A stretch of DNA of 25,202 nucleotides from Bacteroidales bacterium (GCA_004552615.1 SFNZ01000018.1:1-25202), one strand, 5' to 3'; positions 7,135 to 16,492 are shown, numbered from the stretch's first letter. Program-made: numbers and translations. Notes: generated by a model not told the origin, from the sequence alone.

Positions 7135-8090
7135 GATTTCATAAATATCACGGGGCCGGAAACGACTTCCTCATAGCTGACGGCCGGGGGATCAATCTTG
7201 AACTGGACGCTGATCTGATATCGTCTCTATGTGACCGTCATACCGGTTTCGGGGCTGACGGGGTAATGGTGCTCGAGGATTCCGGCGACCATGATTTCCG
7301 CATGCGTTATTACAATTCCGACGGTTCCGGAGGAATGATGTGCGGCAACGGCGGCCGTTGTATCGTGGCATTTGCCGCTGACCTCGGTTTCACGCATTTC
7401 TCGTTCGAGGCTCCTGACGGGCCGCATGAGGCGGAGCTTCTCGGCAAGGAGGCCGGTATTCCGGAAATATCCTGCAGCAAGGCATTCTCCCATGAACCGA
7501 GAATCGTGCGCCTGAAGATGAAGGACGTGGACGGGGCCGTGGCATGGCCGAGACCTGGTGACAGGCCATCTGCAGCCGGGCCTGACGACTGGTTTCTCGA
7601 TACAGGTACGAGACATCTTGTCCGTTTTGTCAAAGATATTGAATCACAGGATGTTATCGGAGAGGGAGCCATATTGAGGCACGACCCGCGGTTCGCCCCT
7701 GTGGGAGTCAATGTGAATTTCGTCAAGGTTGAAAGGCCTTGTTGCTCCGGAGAAAATGATGCTGCGATATCCGTGCGCACATTTGAGAAAGGGGTCGAGG
7801 ACGAGACCCTTGCCTGCGGTACCGGAATAGTCGCTTCGGCCCTGGCTGCCTGGATTGCCGGGAATGGCGGTGTCACCACCGTTGCGCCGTGCAAGTCCAC
7901 TGGCGGAATGCAGGCTTGCATGGAGCATTCCGGAATCGGTCCGGAGGTATCCGTCCGTATCAGGGCCCGCATCGCCGACCTCAGCGTATCCTTCCGTCCT
8001 TCCCTCGCTTCCGACGGCCATTTCTCCGCCTCGGATGTCTTCCTGACCGGCCCCGCAGTCTTCGTCGGCACCGTTGACACGGAGGCCTGA
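7131..8090 (+). CDS. dapF: Diaminopimelate epimerase
   Basis: The 319-residue product converts LL-DAP to meso-DAP, the peptidoglycan precursor and lysine precursor. Key motifs are KYHGAGNDFLIAD (residues 3-15), DRHTGFGADGVMVLE, MRYYNSDGSG, MMCGNGGRC with catalytic C71, VGVNVNFV and LACGTGIVAS with catalytic C229. The start overlaps the aminotransferase stop (ATGA), showing translational coupling. It is about 45 residues longer than the roughly 275-residue E. coli enzyme: about 12 extra lie between the two cysteines, and most of the rest after C229, ahead of the usual terminal LTGPAVFV. Both cysteines are intact, so activity is expected. It ends the cluster. Confidence 0.95.
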   Translation: MRFHKYHGAGNDFLIADGRGINLELDADLISSLCDRHTGFGADGVMVLEDSGDHDFRMRYYNSDGSGGMMCGNGGRCIVAFAADLGFTHFSFEAPDGPHEAELLGKEAGIPEISCSKAFSHEPRIVRLKMKDVDGAVAWPRPGDRPSAAGPDDWFLDTGTRHLVRFVKDIESQDVIGEGAILRHDPRFAPVGVNVNFVKVERPCCSGENDAAISVRTFEKGVEDETLACGTGIVASALAAWIAGNGGVTTVAPCKSTGGMQACMEHSGIGPEVSVRIRARIADLSVSFRPSLASDGHFSASDVFLTGPAVFVGTVDTEA

Positions 8091-8170
8091 CCGCCGGAAA
8101 CTATCCACCTGACCGGAATTTTACCCTGTTTATATATTGTTGGTTTACAGTTGATTACTTCCAAGCAAAG

Positions 8171-8190
8171 AGTGAATTGTTCCACTTTTT
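8171..8190 (+). terminator. Weak candidate terminator after the dap cluster
   Basis: AGTGAA and TTCCACT can pair with one bulged base around a short loop and are followed by five T. It is a small stem and lies 80 nt past dapF. The rest of 8091-8224 shows no better stem-loop. Confidence 0.25.
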
Positions 8191-8224
8191 GGCCACTTGG
8201 GCGTTTTTGAGCTAAATTGTTTTA

Positions 8225-8232
8225 TATTTTTG
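8225..8232 (+). promoter_or_regulatory. Promoter -7 element of the SusCD locus
   Basis: TATTTTTG matches TAnnTTTG and stands 43 nt before the SusC-like ATG at 8276. A TTTG at 8206-8209 is 15 bp upstream, shorter than the ideal spacing. The intergenic stretch 8091-8275 contains no gene that I can support. Confidence 0.45.
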
Positions 8233-8275
8233 CTGGGTGCATCACTGGCGAAAATTATTAACCAACAATATTCTT

Positions 8276-11267
8276 ATGCGAAAATTTATAGTTTTGATGC
8301 TGTCTGCAATGCTGTGCGGAGCAACCTATGCCTCGGCCCAGCAGCATTCAGTGAAAGGAACGGTGACGGACCAGAACGGGGAACCGGTCATCGGCCTTAC
8401 CGTCCTCGAAAAGGGGACTCAGAACGGAGTCGTGACCGACGTCGACGGATGTTACGAAATCACGCTGTCATCACCGGAATCAGTCATCGAATTCTCAGCC
8501 CTCGGCTATTCGACTGTTACCGAGAATGTCGCAGGGCGATCGGTGGTGGATGCCGTAGTCACTGAGGAGGCCATTGCGCTCGATGCAGTCGTGGCCATCG
8601 GTTACGGTTCCGTCAGGAAAAAAGACCTCACCACTGCAGTCTCGGTAGTATCCACTGATGACATGAAGGTACGTCCTGTGACGGAGGCCTCCGGATTCAT
8701 CCAGGGAAAGGTGGCCGGAGTCACGGTGCAGCAGACCAGCGGACTTCCGGGTGCCGGAATGACAGTCCGTGTCCGCGGTGCGTCTTCCATCACCTCTTCC
8801 AATGACCCTCTCTACGTCGTGGACGGAGTCCCGGTAGGAACTGGAAACTATGCCATCGCCTACCTTTCGCCTAACGACATCGAGACTATGCAGATTCTCA
8901 AGGATGCCTCATCTGCAGCCATTTACGGATCCCGCGCGGCGAACGGAGTCGTGCTCATCACCACCAAGCAGGGAAGCAAGAGCAGAGGCCCACAGATCAA
9001 TTTCAGCGCATCCGTAGGCCTTTCAAAAGTCGCCAGGACATACGACGTCCTCAATGTTGACCAGTATAAGGAACTTATGGACGAGATCGGCGCGGCCACT
9101 CTGCCTGACGGACTGAAGGACGAGACCGACTGGTTCGACGAGACCTACCGTACAGGCATCAGCCAGAACTACCAGGTCAGCGTTTCCAACGGCAACGAGC
9201 ACTCAAGATATTATCTCGGAGCAGGTTACACCAACGAGGAAGGTATCATCAAGGTGGCTTACAACAAGCGTTACAATGTCAAGGCAAGCTTCGACACCGA
9301 CCTCTTCAAATGGATTTCCGCCGGAGCCAATGTGGCATATTCTCATTACAAGAGCAACGGCATCATTTCCGGTACCGGTTCCAACCGTGCCGGCGTCGTT
9401 CTCTCGGTCATCAATACTCCTACTTACACGAAGCCTTGGAGCGAGGAACCAGGTGAGGACGGATGGTACTGGACCAAATTCTACGGTGCCAACCTCACCA
9501 CCCCTTCCGAGAACATGGCCAGAACCGAGAACAATTACACCCAGACCGACAGGATGCTCCTTTCAGGTTACGTGACCATCAAGTTCCACAAGAACCTGAA
9601 CTTCAAATCCACCGTATCCATGGACCGCAGATGGGTTCACGACTATTATTTCCTCGATCCTATACATACCTCATACGGCCGCACGCAGCACGGCGAGGCT
9701 TCTTCCACCAGAAGCGACGACATGCGCATGGTGTATGACAACATATTGACATACAACAACTCATGGAACGGAGTCCACAATTTCGAGGCGATGGGAGGAA
9801 CATCGGCCACCACCTCGAGATGGGAGAACCTTTCCGGCAGCAGAAGCTATTTCTCTTCCGACTATGACAATGCCATCTTCGGCATCAACGGCGGTAATAA
9901 GGGCGGACTCCGCGGCCAGTCACAGGGACTTTCCAAGTGGGCGATAATGTCCTATCTTGCAAGGGTTTCCTACAATTTCAACAGCAAATACTACATTACC
10001 GCCAATGTCCGTGCCGACGGTTCGTCGAAGCTCGCTCCGGGACACAAATGGGGCGTTTTCCCTTCGGCTTCAGCAGCCTGGAGAATCTCGGGAGAGGACT
10101 GGATGCAGGACATCTCCTGGATCAATGATCTCAAGCTCCGCGCAGGATGGGGCCAGCAGGGTAACCAGTCCGGTCTCGACGACTACGCCTGGGTGCAGAT
10201 GTACGGTACCAATTATTATGACTGGACCAATTCCGCTTACGCCGAGTCCACTCCGACCCTCGGAGGCAAGACCAACATCGGCAACAAGGACCCTCACCTG
10301 GGAGACTACCACCCAGGCCAATGTCGGAATCGATTTCTCCATCCTGAACAGCCATCTCGTCTTCACTCTCGACGGATATTACAAATACACCAGGGACCTG
10401 CTGATGAGCGTTCCGCTCCCTGCACCGAACCCTAACATCATCCGCAATGAGGGCGAAATGTCCAACTGGGGACTCGAGTTCGCTCTTTCCTCCGTCAATT
10501 TCGACAGGAAAAACTTCAGGTGGACCACCGACTTCAACATCTCCATGAACCGCAACAAGCTCGAGAAACTCACCCTGAAGAACGTGTATTATTATACCCA
10601 GACTTCCGAGGCCCTGAGCGAATATGTGGTCAGGATGACCCCTGGACAGCCGCTCTCCAGATTCTGGGGCTATACCGCGGAAGGAGTTGACCCTGAGACC
10701 GGTATGGTGATTTACAAGGACCTAAACGGGGACGGCAAGATTTCCGACGCCGACAAGCATTATATCGGTGATGCCAATCCGGATTTCACATTCGGAATGA
10801 CCAATACGCTCAGCTGGAAAGGCCTGAATCTCAGCTTCCTCATCACCGGCTCCGTAGGCAATGATATCTACAATGCCTCCAAGATCGAGATGGTGGGAAT
10901 GTACAACGGAAACAACCAGATCACAGACGTGCTCCGCAGATGGCGCGTGCCGGGAATGGTGACTGACATCCCGAAGGCCGGAGAGCTCGACAACCTCAAG
11001 GCCTCCACGAGATGGGTTGAGGATGGTTCCTACTTGAAAATCAAGAATATAACCCTATCGTACGACATTACCGGACCGAAGCTCAAGAAGGCCAACATCT
11101 CCCGCATCCAGCCTTATATCACCCTGGACAACATGATAACGATTACCGGTTATTCCGGATATGACCCTGAGATGAGCCAGTACACCAACGCCACGAGCAT
11201 GGGAATCGACTGGGGCACATACCCTTGCGTGAAGACCGTACTGTTCGGTGTGAACGTGGATTTCTGA
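8276..11267 (+). pseudogene. SusC/RagA-family TonB-dependent glycan transporter, frameshifted
   Basis: The start at 8276 gives a clean signal peptide (residues 1-21, cut after ASA); an in-frame ATG at 8237 would only add 13 residues that spoil it. A carboxypeptidase-regulatory-like domain (about 25-105: VKGTVTDQNGEPVIG, TDVDGCYEI) is followed by the plug with VVAIGYGSVRKKDL, LYVVDGVPVG and NGVVLITTKQG, then the outer-membrane barrel. Frame 1 stops at 10435 after 719 residues with a nonsense tail. The expected barrel sequence DLTWETTTQANVGIDF continues in another frame to 11267, ending VKTVLFGVNVDF, a normal SusC terminus. Removing one C from the CCC at 10291-10293 restores one frame of 996 residues, a normal SusC length. 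The SusD partner follows after 26 nt. It could be a real lesion or a consensus error. Confidence 0.9.
10291..10293 (+). other. Site of the +1 base frameshift in the SusC-like gene
   Basis: Frame 1 reads N-K-D-P-H-L-G-D-Y here. The family motif (N-x-D-L-x-W-E-T-T) appears if GACCCTCACCTGG is read as GACCTCACCTGG, so one extra C in this run of three explains the break exactly. Both sides are otherwise free of stops and have the same codon style. Confidence 0.85.
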
Positions 11268-11293
11268 TGAATAATCATTAAAAACTGGAAATT

Positions 11294-12820
11294 ATGGAAA
11301 TGAAATATATGATTCCTGCTCTGGCATCACTCATGGTGCTTTCTGCCTGCGACCTGTCCCTGATGCCTGAGACCTCCTACAGCGAAGGCAATGTAGAGGT
11401 GTCGGAAGAGACTGAGAGCCAGTACAATACAAGAGAGGATATCAAGGGCTTGAGAGACAATCTCTACAATAGCTACACGAAGAACAACACCCTCCAGGAG
11501 GGCATTTTCCTCGACGGAATGGTCTATGCGGAATGCCGCACCGACAATGCCTATGGCGGAAACCCTTCCACGGGAGAACTCATGGCCATCGAGGCCAACA
11601 AGCAGGCCGGAGACAACAAGAATGTCGTCCGTGACTGGAACTATTATCAGCAGGCGGTGAGCGACGCCAACCAGATTATATGCAACATCGACCGCGTGAA
11701 GGCCGCCGACCCGACGATGACCGACAGGGAATACCGCGAATGGAAATCAGAGGCCATCTGCTGGAAATCCTACGCCCTCTACCAGATGTCACAGATCTGG
11801 GGAGACATTCCTGTGGCCAATTCAATCCCTCCGGCCATCACTGCCGACAATGTGGAGGAAGTTTATTTCGAGTATTTCCCGAAGAGGACTCCGAGAGGCG
11901 AGGTCTATGACCAGCTTATTGAGGACCTGGGCTATGCCTGCGAGAACTGTCCGGACGTGGACAAATCCAACAAGTTCCTCTTCTCCAAGGCTTTCGCACA
12001 CGGACTCCTCGCCAGGGTATATGCCGAGAAGACCCGCCGCGACTGGGGTAAGGTCATTGAGCATTGCACTGCCGTCGAGAATATGGGATTCACCCTCTGC
12101 GAGGACTACGGCGAGATGTGGGCATACAATGACGATGATGTCGTAAGGAATACTTCCGAATCCATCTTCGAGATTACCTGGACCCGCAACAGCGGCCACT
12201 GGGTATGGATGATGTTCCACCGGAACGCCTACAATCCGAATGACAGCTTCTCATGGATAAAATGGATTACCCCGTCCCGCGACCTCATCGCCGCCTATGA
12301 CGAGGAAGGTGACACCGAGAGGAAGAACGCCTGCATTGTCTTCGACCAGTGCACATGGTCGAATTATTATCCGAACGACAGCTATGCGTTCATGCACAAG
12401 TGCCCTACCAATGCATCCAGCATCATCCTGATGCGTCTCGGTGAGATTTATCTCCTCCATGCCGAGGCTCTCTGCATGACAGGTGACCTCGCGGGAGCAG
12501 CTTCCTATGTGAACAAGATAAGGAATCGTGCAGGTCTTGCCGACCTTCCGGCATCGGCGCAGAAGTCCCAGGACGCAATGCTTGACGCAGTCCTCCACGA
12601 GCGCCGTCTCGAACTTGCCTTCGAGGGATTCCGTTTCTTCGACCTCGTGCGCCACGACAAGGCCAAGGAAGTCCACGACGCCATGTCCGACCCTTCCTCT
12701 TCAAAATATGACAGTTATTTCCAGACGAGATATCCTCTCACCGAGGAGACTATCCTCATGCCGATTCCTACCACTGCGATGGAGGATAATCCGAGTCTGG
12801 AGCAGAACCCTGGATATTGA
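11294..12820 (+). CDS. SusD/RagB-family glycan-binding outer-membrane lipoprotein
   Basis: The 508-residue product is a lipoprotein with signal peptide and lipobox LSAC (C19). SusD features run in order: DIKGLRDNLYNSYTKNN, a long TPR-rich helical region with NYYQQAVSDANQIICNID and WKSEAICWKSYALYQMSQIWGDIPV, then FSKAFAHGLLARVYAEK. The C-terminal family signature follows: RLGEIYLLHAEALCMTGD, YVNKIRNRAGLADLP and LDAVLHERRLELAFEGFRFFDLVRH, ending with TILMPIPTTAMEDNPSLEQNPGY. SusD proteins cap the SusC channel at the cell surface and deliver glycan to it. It lies 26 nt after the SusC-like gene and directly before the GH30 gene, so all four share a transcript. Bound glycan is not readable from sequence; a beta-glucan is inferred from the GH30 neighbour. 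Confidence 0.95.
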   Translation: MEMKYMIPALASLMVLSACDLSLMPETSYSEGNVEVSEETESQYNTREDIKGLRDNLYNSYTKNNTLQEGIFLDGMVYAECRTDNAYGGNPSTGELMAIEANKQAGDNKNVVRDWNYYQQAVSDANQIICNIDRVKAADPTMTDREYREWKSEAICWKSYALYQMSQIWGDIPVANSIPPAITADNVEEVYFEYFPKRTPRGEVYDQLIEDLGYACENCPDVDKSNKFLFSKAFAHGLLARVYAEKTRRDWGKVIEHCTAVENMGFTLCEDYGEMWAYNDDDVVRNTSESIFEITWTRNSGHWVWMMFHRNAYNPNDSFSWIKWITPSRDLIAAYDEEGDTERKNACIVFDQCTWSNYYPNDSYAFMHKCPTNASSIILMRLGEIYLLHAEALCMTGDLAGAASYVNKIRNRAGLADLPASAQKSQDAMLDAVLHERRLELAFEGFRFFDLVRHDKAKEVHDAMSDPSSSKYDSYFQTRYPLTEETILMPIPTTAMEDNPSLEQNPGY

Positions 12821-12822
12821 TC

Positions 12823-14319
12823 ATGATGAAAAAGAAAACTATACTGACGATTTTTGCCGCAGCATTCCTGATGTCCTGCAGCTGCAATTCTGACAAGTCC
12901 GGCACCACTCCTGACCCGGAGCCGGGACCGGAACCGCAGCCTGAGCAGCCGGGAGCCACGGCCTACGTCACCAAGGCTGACAAGACCAAGCTTTTCGTCA
13001 GCGAACATATCGACTTCGGGGCTCCGGCCTCGATGTCCCCGAACGTAGTCCGCTTCACTGATGACACCTATCAGGGCGTGGACGGATTCGGAGCTGCAAT
13101 GACAGTAGCATCCTGCTGGAACATTCTCAAGATGCCCGAGGAGGCCAGGACAAAGTTCCTGAAGGAAATGTTCGATCCGGAGGACGGTCTGGGAAGCTCC
13201 CTCATCCGCGTATGCATAGGCGGTTCGGACTTCTCCATCGAGAGGTTCACCTGGTGCGATACCAAGGGACTTGAGAATTTCGCCCCGCATCCGTATGATA
13301 CCAAATATGTCATTCCGGTGCTCAAGGAGATAAAGAAGATCAATCCTTCCCTGAAAATAATCGGCTCGCCGTGGACCGCCCCTCTCTGGATGAAGAAGGA
13401 GGTCAACGGGACATCCGACCATTACAGCTGGACAGGCGGTGTCCTCAAGCCGGAATATTACCGTGACTATGGTGAATATTTCGTGAAATGGATTCAGTAT
13501 ATGAAGTCCGAAGGACTTGATATCTATGCTGTTACACCTCAGAACGAGCCGCTCAATGCGGGCAACTCGATGTCCATGCTGATGTATTGGGATTCCGCGA
13601 GGGATTTCATCAGGAACGGACTCGGACCTGCCCTGAAGGATGCCGGCCTCGACACCAAGATTCTGGTCTTCGACCACAATTACAATTACGACAACATGTC
13701 CGGGCAGGCACAGTATCCTCTGAAGATATATGCCGACAAGGAAGCTTCCGCATACATTGCAGGCTCCGCCTGGCACAATTACGGGGGCAATGTCTCAGAG
13801 CTTGACAAGATAGTCGCCGGTGCTCCGGACAAGGAGATTTATTTCACCGAGGCCTCCATCGGCACCTGGAACTACGATTTCGCTTCCTGTTTTATCAACG
13901 ACATGAGGGACATCTTCTTCGGAACCCTCAAGCGGGGAGGGAAGGGAGTCACTCTCTGGAATCTCATGCTGGATGACAACAAGGGCCCTTACACGGACGA
14001 GGACGGCTCCTGCAAGACCTGCTACGGTGCTGTTACCGTGCTTTCCACGGATTATTCAAAGCTGGATTATTACAGCCACTATTACAATATCGCCCATTGC
14101 TCCAAGGTCATCCGGCCGGGCGCGGTGAGGATAGGAACGAGCGGTTTCACCACTTCCGGAGTGCAATATCTGGCTTTCCGCAATCCGGACGGCTCATACG
14201 GAGTCATTGTGCTCAATGAGAATTCCTCAGACCAGCAGTTGGTGTTCCTTACTTCGGCCCATTCGGTGAAGTGCACTGCTCCGGCGAAGTCCGTAGTGTC
14301 ACTCATCTGGAAAGATTAA
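12823..14319 (+). CDS. GH30-family glycoside hydrolase lipoprotein, probable endo-beta-1,6-glucanase (GH30_3-like)
   Basis: The start is the ATG at 12823, 2 nt after the SusD stop; the frame extends to a TTG at 12817 with no benefit. A lipobox LMSC (C19) is followed by a Pro/Glu linker (about 29-45), then a GH30 (beta/alpha)8 barrel with flanking beta domain. Visible motifs are QGVDGFGAAMT, SLIRVCIGGSDFS, NPSLKIIGSPWTAPLWM, TPQNEPLNAGNS with acid/base E242, VFDHNYNYDN, SAWHNYGGN, YFTEASIGTWN with nucleophile E343, GKGVTLWNLMLD, CYGAVTV and SHYYNIAHCSKVIRPGA. From memory of the family this pattern is closest to GH30_3 beta-1,6-glucanases such as those in Bacteroides yeast-glucan loci; GH30_1 beta-glucosidases are the main alternative. 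No acidic lipoprotein-export signal follows the Cys, so surface or periplasmic placement is open. Confidence 0.92.
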   Translation: MMKKKTILTIFAAAFLMSCSCNSDKSGTTPDPEPGPEPQPEQPGATAYVTKADKTKLFVSEHIDFGAPASMSPNVVRFTDDTYQGVDGFGAAMTVASCWNILKMPEEARTKFLKEMFDPEDGLGSSLIRVCIGGSDFSIERFTWCDTKGLENFAPHPYDTKYVIPVLKEIKKINPSLKIIGSPWTAPLWMKKEVNGTSDHYSWTGGVLKPEYYRDYGEYFVKWIQYMKSEGLDIYAVTPQNEPLNAGNSMSMLMYWDSARDFIRNGLGPALKDAGLDTKILVFDHNYNYDNMSGQAQYPLKIYADKEASAYIAGSAWHNYGGNVSELDKIVAGAPDKEIYFTEASIGTWNYDFASCFINDMRDIFFGTLKRGGKGVTLWNLMLDDNKGPYTDEDGSCKTCYGAVTVLSTDYSKLDYYSHYYNIAHCSKVIRPGAVRIGTSGFTTSGVQYLAFRNPDGSYGVIVLNENSSDQQLVFLTSAHSVKCTAPAKSVVSLIWKD

Positions 14320-14328
14320 AAATGAAAT

Positions 14329-16353
14329 ATGATGAAAAAGATATTGAAAATCATGGCATTGCTGGCCGTGCCGGCTGCCGCTCTGACTTCCTGCAAGGAC
14401 GATGCGATGGATGTCAGGTTTACGGACAAGGGTCCGCAGATGACTGTCAATTCCTATGAGCAGTCGGCTTTCATGGGTGATTCCGTGAAGGTAAATGTCA
14501 CATTGAAGGATGAATTCCCTCTCTCCACCCTCAAGGCTGATCTCCTCTTCGACGAGACTGTCGTGGGAACCACCACGTTGAGGACGAAGACCGAAGGCGA
14601 CTACGAGATTGCCGTGGCCGTGCCGCTTCTGGCCGGCATCCCTGACGGGACGGCGACACTCCAGCTCCGTGCGCAGAATACGGGACTCGGAATCACCGGG
14701 GAGACCCTCTATGTGGAGATTTCCCGCCCTGCTCCTGCCACTCTGACCCTGGTCAATGATGCAGGCCGTTTCACGATGAACAGGACAGGGGATTATACAT
14801 ACGAGGCTACCGGCAATTTCCCTGCATCAGCCAAATCATTGATAGAATGTGTCCCTTCCTCATCTTCAAGGACCATCGTTCTCGGATGGGACGGCTCTTC
14901 CGTGAAGCCGGTTGCCGCTGGTTCCGACAGGAAGATTCCTTTCGCTGCAGTGAAGGCCGGCACATACAAGGTTTCCGTCAATCTCATGGACCTGACTGCG
15001 TCACCGTTCGGCTCGCTTCCTGTTGACCTGACGGAACAGCACCCTGTTGAAATCCTCAACCTTCTCCAGGGCGGAGAGGTGGATTTCTCCGGAATCTCCA
15101 ATCCTGACCAGTGGAACCTGGATTACGACTTCTTTACCCTGAATGCGGACAATACCGTGACATTCAAGTCTTTGGACGGACTGTACAAGCTTTCTGCGGA
15201 TTTCTCCGGGAAGTTCATCAGGGTGGAGGCCATGTCTGATTCCCAGAATACCGCATCGCTCCAGCCTGACGGCTCGGGTGCAGTATGGGCCATCGGGGCA
15301 GGTCTAGGAAAACCGTCCGTCGGACCTTCATGGAACACCGAGGACGGAGCATGGTGCCTCGCCCAGACCGAACCTGGAGTGTATTGCCTCTCGCTTACCG
15401 TGGGTGCTTCGCTTGCCCGCAAGGACTATTCCATCAAGTTTTTCCATCAGAAGGGCTGGGGCGGAGAGTTCGGAAGCTACGCCTCAGTCAATGACCTTAC
15501 TGGTCTCTTCAAGGTGACCGGTTCCGGCAACATCGAGCCTGCCGACGGTGATGTTTCCCTCGAAATCGGCAAGTCATACAGGTTCACAGTGGACGTAAGG
15601 GCCGGGAATTCCAATGCAACCCTCACCATCGAGGAAATAGAGATACCTGTCAACTCGTTGGATATCAAGGTGAACGGTATCCAGGCTTCAAGGATGTCAG
15701 CCACACATTACAAGATTCCTTCCATCACTCTCGACAAGGGAGCGGCACTCGAGATTTCCGGAATCACCGACCTTGCGTCATGGTTCCTCGACCCGGACTG
15801 GCTGTATCTCGACGGCTACACCATCAGGCTGAATGTTGTCGGAGGTACGTTCTCCATCGACCTGCATCTGGATTACGGCTATGCCGAATTCAGGAGGCTT
15901 GCGGCTGACGGAAGCGAGGCCACGATAGATGACGGGGCTCTCTGGATGATGGCATGGGGCCTTGCCAATCCGGTGATGACCAACCAGTTCGCATTCAATC
16001 CGGGAGCTGCCTACTGCATGGCCCAGGTGGAGCCTATGGTATTCCGCCTGACCGGTATCGCAGTGGACGAGAAGGACGGTACCACTCTCGGAGGAAGGTT
16101 CAGGTATGATTATATCTCGGCCAAGTATTTCGGACAGGACGGCTGGGGCAAGGAGGCCGGAAAGATTCTCGGTCCAGACAGTACCCTGGAACTCCGGGGC
16201 CTGGCCGCAGAGCTGTGTAAGGTTACGGATTCCTGCAACATAGAGTTTGCCGACGGCAAGGGGCTTGAGCTCGGTTCGACTTATTCCCTGACCATTGACT
16301 TGTCGCAGACTGCGTCCACAGGAAAGGAGATAATCATTCTTACCAAGCTGTAG
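14329..16353 (+). CDS. Surface glycan-binding lipoprotein (SusE/SusF-like) with tandem duplicated domain
   Basis: The 674-residue product has a lipobox LTSC (C22) followed by K-D-D, the Bacteroidota surface-export signal, so it should sit on the outer face of the outer membrane. Residues about 30-135 resemble Ig/PKD-like spacer domains. Two copies of a beta-rich domain follow. Copy 1 has AVWAIGAGLGKP, AWCLAQTEPGVYCL (about 341), IKFFHQKGWGGEFGS (about 369) and GSGNIEPADG. Copy 2 has ALWMMAWGLANP, AYCMAQVEPMVFRL (about 561), AKYFGQDGWGKEAG (about 598) and DSCNIEFADG. The conserved Trp and aromatic residues are candidate sugar contacts. It follows GH30 by 9 nt and is the last gene before a strong terminator. 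Its place matches the surface glycan-binding protein of Sus-like loci. No enzymatic motif is seen. Confidence 0.85.
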   Translation: MMKKILKIMALLAVPAAALTSCKDDAMDVRFTDKGPQMTVNSYEQSAFMGDSVKVNVTLKDEFPLSTLKADLLFDETVVGTTTLRTKTEGDYEIAVAVPLLAGIPDGTATLQLRAQNTGLGITGETLYVEISRPAPATLTLVNDAGRFTMNRTGDYTYEATGNFPASAKSLIECVPSSSSRTIVLGWDGSSVKPVAAGSDRKIPFAAVKAGTYKVSVNLMDLTASPFGSLPVDLTEQHPVEILNLLQGGEVDFSGISNPDQWNLDYDFFTLNADNTVTFKSLDGLYKLSADFSGKFIRVEAMSDSQNTASLQPDGSGAVWAIGAGLGKPSVGPSWNTEDGAWCLAQTEPGVYCLSLTVGASLARKDYSIKFFHQKGWGGEFGSYASVNDLTGLFKVTGSGNIEPADGDVSLEIGKSYRFTVDVRAGNSNATLTIEEIEIPVNSLDIKVNGIQASRMSATHYKIPSITLDKGAALEISGITDLASWFLDPDWLYLDGYTIRLNVVGGTFSIDLHLDYGYAEFRRLAADGSEATIDDGALWMMAWGLANPVMTNQFAFNPGAAYCMAQVEPMVFRLTGIAVDEKDGTTLGGRFRYDYISAKYFGQDGWGKEAGKILGPDSTLELRGLAAELCKVTDSCNIEFADGKGLELGSTYSLTIDLSQTASTGKEIIILTKL

Positions 16354-16369
16354 CGGCGTCTCTTGCAGT

Positions 16370-16428
16370 GGGAGGCTGATTCTTGAGCCTGATATGACAG
16401 GGCTTCAGGGTCAGCCTCCCTTGTTTTC
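16370..16428 (+). terminator. Rho-independent-type terminator after the SusCD-GH30-binding protein operon
   Basis: A perfect 10-bp stem pairs GGGAGGCTGA (16370-16379) with TCAGCCTCCC (16411-16420), followed by TTGTTTT. The loop can form a small inner stem (AGCC/GGCT). It stands 16 nt after the stop of the binding protein and separates it from the regulator gene. Confidence 0.75.
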
Positions 16429-16462
16429 TCGCCATAGTATTTTTTTCATAGTCCGTTTTTTA

Positions 16463-16470
16463 TAAATTTG
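16463..16470 (+). promoter_or_regulatory. Promoter -7 element of the membrane regulator gene
   Basis: TAAATTTG is an exact TAnnTTTG match, 22 nt before the ATG at 16493 and just after the terminator. A T-rich run (16440-16446) is at the right distance for a -33 element but lacks the G. Confidence 0.5.
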
Positions 16471-16492
16471 CAAATGTCAAACATTATCTCGG

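Noticed and set aside
9957..10290. The first part of the plus-strand frame that carries the SusC C-terminal half
   Set aside because: Before 10291 the translation is nonsense, while the overlapping frame has good SusC barrel sequence. Only the part after the frameshift is real, so 9957 is not a gene start.
10285..10300. Programmed +1 ribosomal frameshifting in the SusC-like gene
   Set aside because: No in-frame slow or stop codon, no stimulatory element and no precedent in SusC genes; a one-base indel explains it more simply.
12715..13776. 353-codon minus-strand frame over the GH30 gene
   Set aside because: It is antisense to a hydrolase with both catalytic glutamates and has no recognisable domain.
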